24,369 nt of DNA from Gnetum montanum (lineage: Eukaryota; Streptophyta; Gnetopsida; Gnetales; Gnetaceae): assembly GCA_015680685.1 (NCBI GenBank), contig MNCI01014438.1, forward strand, positions 1,226,891-1,251,259, written 5' to 3'. This document shows, one piece after another, positions 19,519 to 24,369 of this stretch (position 1 is the stretch's first letter; the number at the start of each line of letters is the position of its first letter). Below the pieces are notes generated by a model. It searched no databases, was not told the origin of the DNA, and saw only the letters and a program-made list of their open reading frames with translations. The position numbers and the translations under genes are program-made.

Positions 19519-19730
19519 GCAACCAATCTACACCACCTTGTGCGTAGACAACCACAGGGGTGTCATGTCTGCACTAGTAGGTTACTAGTGATGTGGTATA
19601 GAAAGCATGCAGGATTACCCATGGCATAGGGAGAAGACACGAAGGTTTAGGCCCTCCTTCTACTGCCAAAAACTATTACATCTAAAAACACCAATGGCTA
19701 GAACACTAAGAGGTTATCAGGTGTACAACC
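19519..19730 (-). mobile_element. Inverted fragment: family-B LTR end, PBS and leader
   Basis: Read on the minus strand, this runs from GGTTGTACACCTGATAACC (LTR U5) through CTCTTAGTGTTCTAGCCATT, TTTTTGGCAGTAGAAGGAGG (PBS) and into a leader with CATGGGTAATCCTGCATGC and TGTCTACGCAC. It matches 22022-22225 of element 3 on the plus strand block for block. It lies exactly between the end of the element 2 LTR and the start of the element 3 LTR. The simplest reading is a minus-strand element that served as target for both plus-strand insertions. Confidence 0.8.
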
Positions 19731-20136
19731 TGAAACACCATAAATTTTGGAACTTTCATGACTCAACATAGTCCCAAATTTTGGGCAAGGATCACTGTAA
19801 GCATAGCGTCATGATGGATGCTGTAGATAATATGGCACCCCAGAAGTCCTAATGCTTGCAAAGGTACTTCCGAGCCTACCTACCACCCTCTGCAACATAG
19901 TCAATGCAACACCTAGCTAGGAGACCAGTTCATGTAAGAAGGGCACTAGAGGTAGACTGTACAGTCTAAAAAATTTTCTATCGCCCAGGCTAATAGGCTA
20001 GCTACACCCTCTAGCTTGCCCAGCTTGATGCCTGACCTAGTTGACGATCTATCTAGGGACCATGCTAGGAGTTGCCAAAAGTGTTCAAGATGAGTAAAAT
20101 ATTTCAGCAAGTTTTCCAACTATGAGACCTACTATG

Positions 20137-20942
20137 CTACGCTATTCTGCATAGCGTAGTAGGCCTTGAGGAGACTAAACAAGCACCAAAAATGTAGTTG
20201 CCAATAACTCAGCCCCCAGGGTACCTACCCCATTTCATCGCTGAAGCATGAACAACATGATGCAGAAAAAATGTGACAAATTTTGTCAAGGGTCCTCTTG
20301 ATTTGAGAGCAATGCTGTGCTATGCTACAAAGCGTAGCACAATGTAGTAGGATTCTACTATGGCAATGCTTCCACAGAGACTCATTTTGATGAAGTGAAC
20401 ATATTCACCCCTGCCTTAACCATCAAGCATGCTTGTTTTGCCATCATGCTAAGACATGATCATCATCCCATGAAAAAATGTTTACAAAATGAGTCAGAAT
20501 CCAAGCAACACAAGGTGCTACACTGTGCTATGCTACATAGTGTAGCATAGCGTAGTAGGAATAGAATGCACAAAGGTCCTTTACCAAGTGGTTCTAGCAA
20601 GAGAATTGCACTTGGCCATACTCTGGACTCCAAGACTGTCTATCCCACTTCGTCCTTGAGTTGCAAGAAAATTTTCTTGAAAAAGCACTGTAGATCAGAC
20701 AGGAATTCATATCACACTGGCTGCTATGCTATGCTACAATGCATATCATATCAGGGACACAAAGCCTAAAAGAGTCCCAAGGATGAACTTCACAGGTCCT
20801 AGGACCTTTCAACTTGGAAAGCAGGGTTACCAATTATTGCAATTGCTTGCCTAGCTGGGTATTTTCAATTTTTAGGTAAATTTTTCTTTCAAGATAGGTG
20901 GCTATGCTACACTACACTATGCAATGTAGCGTAGTGTAGCAT
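20137..20942. repeat. Cluster of palindromes in U3 of the element 3 LTR
   Basis: CTACGCTAT 20137-20145 pairs with 20151-20159 (9 bp, 5-nt loop). GTGCTATGCT 20317-20326 pairs with 20331-20340 with one G-U. TGCTACACT 20516-20524 pairs with 20539-20547. ATGCTACACTAC 20904-20915 pairs with 20931-20942 (12 bp). Spacing is about 180-390 bp. The first shares its flanks with the first palindrome of the element 2 LTR (AAGTTTTC before, GTAGNAGGCYT after), so the sites are ancestral. Confidence 0.88.
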
Positions 20943-21435
20943 GCAAGTGTCTATGCTACACAAATATTCTAGGTAGCGTAAACAATGTAAAAGTCACATG
21001 GAAGCATCAGGGTGTCTCTAGTTAGCTCCAAAACTTCTTCACAATGGTCATTCCCATCTCGACATCTCTTTGACAGATAGGATCAACAAGTTTTCTTTGT
21101 TTTTCACTCTCCTGATTACTCCCAAAGTTGTCCCTATGCTTGACCTTGCTCACAAGAGTATGGAAGATGTAGTCCTGGAGCAAAGGCTCCACTTTGCATT
21201 CATTATTAGCATTTTTTATAACAAACTTGGTAATTCCCTAGACTCTAGCACACATAGCTTGAATAATATGGTCACATCACAGTAGGTTCTGTGTTTAGCA
21301 ATACAATTGTAGCATAGCATGCCAGTGTAACACTACATTGCAGCATCACACAGCAGCATGGCACATCCACATTCACACCCTGTGGGACCTAGGACACATG
21401 GCATCCAAATGATATTTTTCTCCTACTCTTGGCTC

Positions 21436-21443
21436 TATAAATA
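21436..21443 (+). promoter_or_regulatory. TATA box of the element 3 5' LTR
   Basis: TATAAATA, 643 bp before the LTR end, preceded by the GGACACATGGCATCCAAA block also found in the element 2 LTR. Confidence 0.7.
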
Positions 21444-22084
21444 ACCTAGCGAATAGCATTCAAAGGATTGGCTTTTAAGGTTTGTTTCTGGCATTTTCTA
21501 GCTTTGCACTTGGCTTCCTAGAAATTAGCATTTTTTGGCATTCTAGCTTTCTAGGGATTGGCTTTGGCAAAAAAACTAGCAAGCGGAAGGTTAACAAGTA
21601 GCAAACCATAGCAGTAGCACCTCCTAATCTCTTCTTGCCCAGCAAGCACTAGTCCATCAGTCCCTATTAACAGGCCACTGGCAGCAGTCCAAGACTTGTA
21701 ACCATACTATTTTGTTGTAAGCTATGCCTGTCCAAACTATGGATCAACTATACATCTTCAACCAAAAAAAGATCAAATCTCCCAATCTTGGGGTGGTGCA
21801 CTCTCTCACTCAAGCCTATTTCATTTTGTTTTGCTATCACCATATTTTGCATCATTTCTTATCAACTTATGTTTATCACTTAAGTTATACATAATGTCTT
21901 TAAAACAATTGTTCATGAAAGGTTAGTCTACAATGATTAAGTCCCTATCTAATCGACCAAACTATTCAGGGCACCCCATTTCCATTTTTATCTAGGACAT
22001 CCCTTGCATAGATTTGAGGTTAGGTTGTACAGCTAGTAACCTCTCAGTGTTCTAGCCATTGACATTTTTGATTGCTATAATTTT

Positions 22085-22103
22085 TGGCATGAGAAGGAGG
22101 GCC
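22085..22103 (+). other. Primer-binding-site-like sequence of element 3
   Basis: TGGCATGAGAAGGAGGGCC lies 5 bp after the LTR end. It differs from element 1's site at a few positions after TGGCA but keeps GAGAAGGAGGGCC-type sequence. Confidence 0.6.
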
Positions 22104-22604
22104 TTCTTTGTGCCCCTTTCTTGGTTCATGGGTAATCTTGCATGCTCTCTGTACCCCATTACCTACTAGCATAGATGTGACACCCTTGTGGTTATCTACG
22201 CACTGGTTGGTGCAAACTGGTCGCAACGAATATTCCTCTGGAACTTGGTAGGATGAAAGCCTCCAACCACTTACTATACCACGTTCACTCTATTGACTAC
22301 ACTACGTTGCCTGCATCTTGTGTGGCATATCAAACCTCTTAGTGTAGCAGGTGTAACACAGTGAAGGAAGCCAACTTCTAATACTCCTCAGTGTATCCAG
22401 TTTCAATGTCTCTCTCTTCTACAATTTCTATTTTACAACAGAAAATGATTCCCATGACCATTTCCATTTTCACCTCGAACCTGGATGTGCCCTACTCTAT
22501 CCAAAGTATGACAGGTCCTGAGCAACTACCCAACTTAGTGCTGATACAACGATAGTCCCTTAGGTTGGGGCACCTTTCACCCCGAGCATTTGGCATAAGA
22601 TGTA
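22104..22604 (+). other. Leader of element 3
   Basis: About 0.5 kb of non-coding sequence; the first 120 bp match the inverted fragment at 19519-19650 (CATGGGTAATCTTGCATGC, GTTATCTACGCAC). It has no minisatellite like element 1's leader. Confidence 0.55.
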
Positions 22605-22607
22605 TAG

Positions 22608-22900
22608 CGATATGATTTCCTCTCTACAAACATCCAAGTGAATCTACCCTTAGAGCACCAAGAACTCAAGGATAAATGTAACTTCAAGTTTCTCCACTGA
22701 AATGGAAAGGAGTTCAGCCCTACTCCTGATGTCACCAGGCCACTAACTGAAGTGTATCAATGGGTGTTAAACCAACTGATGCGAGTGAGTAGGTCTAGGA
22801 AATGGAACATAGTGTCCCACTACAATGAATCATTTCACAATGGGTAGGAAGACTTGAACTCCCACTCTGAAGGTGATTGCTAGATCTACACGATGGCCAT
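22608..22900 (+). pseudogene. gag: N-terminal gag domain of element 3, cut by element 4
   Basis: In one frame the sequence reads RYDFLSTNIQVNLPL, then NGKEFSPTPDVTRPLTEVY and QWVLNQL up to RKWN. This aligns with codons about 19-85 of element 1's polyprotein (HYNFICVKIQDNLPL, GGHEFVPSVYDINPLSEPY, HRLVSQLL, NTWQ). Internal stops occur (TGA after KFLH, TAG after FHNG, TAG after GDC). The start codon is not clear; a frameshift upstream near 22600 is likely. Element 4 begins at 22901 and interrupts it. Conservation between diverged elements indicates a real domain, of unknown role, upstream of the gag core. Confidence 0.7.
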
Positions 22901-23164
22901 TGAAACACCACAAAAATTTTGGTTAACACTTGAAGACAGAAATTAAGCTAAGTCATGTTGGTTCTCAGCATGACCAAGCTTGAAAGCCTCAGAATAGCAT
23001 CAAACGAAGTCAAAGCAAGCAAGTAAAAGTTCCCTGGGACCCACAGAAGACTACGAGGACATCTGGCCTCAAACTTGGCAAATCTTGAGCTCAAAATACT
23101 TGGTTTTCACTAAGTATGTATCCTGTACGCTGGCCTACACATGCCCAGCGTAAGGCCCAGCGTA

Positions 23165-23660
23165 CAGCAACTTTTGGGGCTCAAAAACTCCTCAAAACAT
23201 GCTANAATGCATCAAAACGTGCCAGAACTGAGCGTCTGGACCCCCCAGGACCTTCTCCAAGGTTTCCAGCAGGTCTCAGGCACTTGAAAATTGAATTTTG
23301 GGCGCTGAATGATGGTCTTCCATTCCTGCACGCCCAGCGTATACGCCTGGCGTGCAGCCAGCGTAGACAGACTTTCGGGCCCCAAAAATGCATCAAAACG
23401 TGCTAGAATCGAGCGTCCAGACCCCCCAGGACCTTCCCCAAGGTTCCCAGCAGGTCTCAGGCACTTGAAAATTGAAGTTTGGGCTCCGAATCATGGTCTT
23501 CCATTCCTGCACGCCCAGCGTGTACGCCGGGGTTTGGCCAGCGTAGACAGACTTCCGGGCTCCAAAAATGCATCAAAACGTGCCAGAATCGAGCGTCCAG
23601 ACTCCTCAGGACCTTCCCCAAGGTTTCCAGTAGCTCTTGGGCACCCAAAAATCAATTTTT
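23165..23660. repeat. 180-bp tandem repeat in U3 of element 4
   Basis: TGCATCAAAACGTGC begins at 23208, 23389 and 23569, giving periods of 181 and 180 bp. Each unit has GACCCCCCAGGACCTT or a variant, CAGGTCTCAGGCACTTG and a CCAGCGTA-rich block. The unit aligns with the 192-bp unit of element 1 (CCCCCCATGACCTT, CCAAGGTCCCC, AAAATTTGGGC). Confidence 0.87.
23327..23356. repeat. 30-bp palindrome within the 180-bp unit
   Basis: TGCACGCC (23327-23334) pairs with GGCGTGCA (23349-23356), and the centre GCGTATACGC (23337-23346) is itself a perfect palindrome. The next unit has only the left half intact. Confidence 0.8.
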
Positions 23661-23768
23661 GACCTTAAAATAAAGCATTTTCATGTGTATACGTTGTGCA
23701 CATTTTTGGCTTACGCTGGCATGCTATACGCTTACGCTGGCATCCTCTACGCTCAGCATCCGCAGTGT

Positions 23769-23846
23769 GTACGCCCAGCGTGTACGCCCAGCGTAGACGC
23801 CCAGCGTGTACACCCAGCGTGTACGCCCAGTGTGTACGCCCACGTG
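23769..23846. repeat. 13-bp tandem array just upstream of the TATA box
   Basis: Six units of GTACGCCCAGCGT with few changes, ending about 35 bp before TATAAATA. The position is that of proximal promoter elements. Confidence 0.88.
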
Positions 23847-23880
23847 TCTCCCAGTCCGATTTTCCCGGTAACCCTACCCC

Positions 23881-23888
23881 TATAAATA
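23881..23888 (+). promoter_or_regulatory. TATA box of the element 4 LTR
   Basis: TATAAATA followed by GCCCAGTTTTCTGC, in the same context as the other LTR boxes (CC-rich on one side). Confidence 0.7.
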
Positions 23889-23949
23889 GCCCAGTTTTCT
23901 GCATTTNTCTACGCTGTTAACCATACGCTAACTTTGTTTACAAATTCCC

Positions 23950-24150
23950 AGCGTCTACGCTGCTACAGTGTTTCAGCGTATACGCCCAGCCTAACTGCTA
24001 CAGTGTTCCGGCGTAAACGCTACAGTGTTTCAGCGTATACGCCCAGCGTAACTGCTACAGTGTTCTGGCGTAAACGCTACAGTGTTACAGCGTAAACACT
24101 ACAGTGTCACAGCGTATGCTACAGTGTCGCTACAATACCGCTACAGTGTT
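23950..24150. repeat. CTACAGTG repeats downstream of the TATA box
   Basis: About nine copies of CTACAGTGT, mostly followed by a CGGCGTAAAC- or CAGCGTATAC-type block. Two successive units pair up into a larger unit of nearly 60 bp that is itself repeated. It would lie in the transcribed part of the LTR. Confidence 0.82.
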
Positions 24151-24160
24151 TTTTTTTTAA

Positions 24161-24369
24161 CACGCCGGACACTTAGAAAAAATTTTCAGTGTTCACACGT
24201 TAGACACTTAGAAAAATTTTCAGTATTCACACGCCGGACACTTAGAAAAATTTTCAGTGTTCACACACCGGACACTTAGAAAAATTTTCAGTGTTCACAC
24301 GCCGGACACTTAGAAAAATTTCAGTGTTCACACGTCGGACACTTAGAAAAATTTTCAGTGTTCACACGC
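24161..24369. repeat. 34-bp tandem array running off the window
   Basis: Six units of about 34 bp: CACACGCCGGACACTTAG then AAAAATTTTCAGTGTT. Two diverged copies of the same unit occur in element 1's leader at 2866-2945 (ACGTTGGACACTTAG, ACGCTGGATACTTAG). Confidence 0.9.

Larger units (their letters stand above)
19731..22079 (+). repeat. 5' LTR of element 3 (family B)
   Basis: A 2,349-bp LTR from TGAAACACCATAAATTTTGG to GATTGCTATA (terminal CA mutated). No purine tract precedes it and a PBS-like site follows, so it is a 5' LTR; the 5 bp before it are CAACC. U3 carries at least four palindromes, TATAAATA is at 21436-21443, and U5 shares CTCTCAGTGTTCTAGCCATT with the inverted fragment. Its 3' LTR is not in the window. 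Frames at 20566-20769 and 21070-21285 have no support as genes. Confidence 0.83.
22901..24369 (+). repeat. 5' LTR of element 4, incomplete at the window end
   Basis: It starts TGAAACACCACAAAAATTTTGG with no purine tract before it, inside element 3's gag frame; the 5 bp before it are GCCAT. The first 200 bp align with the family-A LTR (CATGACCAAGCTTG, GGGACCCACAG). Then come 180-bp tandem repeats, a 13-bp array, TATAAATA at 23881-23888, CTACAGTG repeats and a 34-bp array. It is more GC-rich and less decayed than its neighbours, so probably the youngest insertion. Single N bases occur at 23205 and 23907. No PBS is reached before the window ends. Confidence 0.75.

Noticed and set aside
18013-20942. 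Palindrome series as a CRISPR array or as MITE insertions
   Set aside because: Eukaryotic LTR context, spacers not of uniform length, no TIR-flanked target duplications around each palindrome.
23116-23904. Overlapping frames on both strands in the element 4 LTR
   Set aside because: They are generated by the 180-bp and 13-bp tandem repeats and two cross an N base.

Overview
This window is plant repetitive DNA, and I see no host gene. It is a stack of nested, decayed LTR retrotransposons, mostly Ty3/gypsy of a Tat-like type. The evidence is a Tat-style gag core followed by a CX2HX4HX4C-type knuckle, an aspartic protease, a D,D35E integrase fragment, purine tracts next to TG...CA-type LTRs, and LTRs of 1.4-2.3 kb with TATAAATA boxes. 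Size and nesting suggest a vascular plant with a large, repeat-rich genome. A gymnosperm or similar is possible, but I cannot name the species.

Layout. (1) 1-158 and 9508-about 10285 are the two halves of an older, copia-looking LTR split by an insertion. (2) 164-9502 is element 1, complete from end to end and flanked by the 5-bp duplication ACTTG. It has a 2,021-bp 5' LTR, a PBS-like site, a leader with a 15-bp minisatellite, one gag-protease frame of about 1,134 codons (19 in-frame stops, no frameshift), a long 3' non-coding part made of short modules containing TAAACTRG, a stem-loop plus purine tract, and a 1,394-bp 3' LTR. It carries no RT, RNase H or integrase. (3) About 10290-11420 is the 3' end and LTR start of another element of the same general kind. 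(4) 11420-12356 is AT-rich with nothing recognisable. (5) 12357-14030 holds two LTR-like arms of about 0.6-0.7 kb in head-to-head orientation. (6) 14031-19518 is element 2, truncated on the left: the end of gag-protease, a GGCC-rich tandem array, an integrase remnant, a second TAAACTRG array, stem-loop plus purine tract, and a 3' LTR (family B). (7) 19519-19730 is an inverted piece of a family-B LTR end, PBS and leader. (8) 19731-22900 is the 5' LTR, PBS, leader and N-terminal gag domain of element 3 (family B). (9) From 22901 to the window end is the 5' LTR of element 4, related to element 1, inserted into element 3's gag.

How the parts relate. All elements follow one plan: a long U3 built from tandem repeats and near-perfect palindromes centred on TANGCT/AGCNTA, a TATA box about 610-640 bp before the LTR end, a TGG...GAAGGAGGGCC site, a gag-protease reading frame with an unusual N-terminal domain and a hydrophobic tail, repeat modules ending in TAAACTRG, and a stem-loop directly upstream of the purine tract. 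The pol-less element 1 would have depended on enzymes from relatives, of which element 2's integrase is a remnant. The recurring non-coding structures (U3 palindromes, TAAACTRG modules, PPT stem-loop) are the most interesting unexplained content. Two single N bases (23205, 23907) show draft-quality sequence in element 4.
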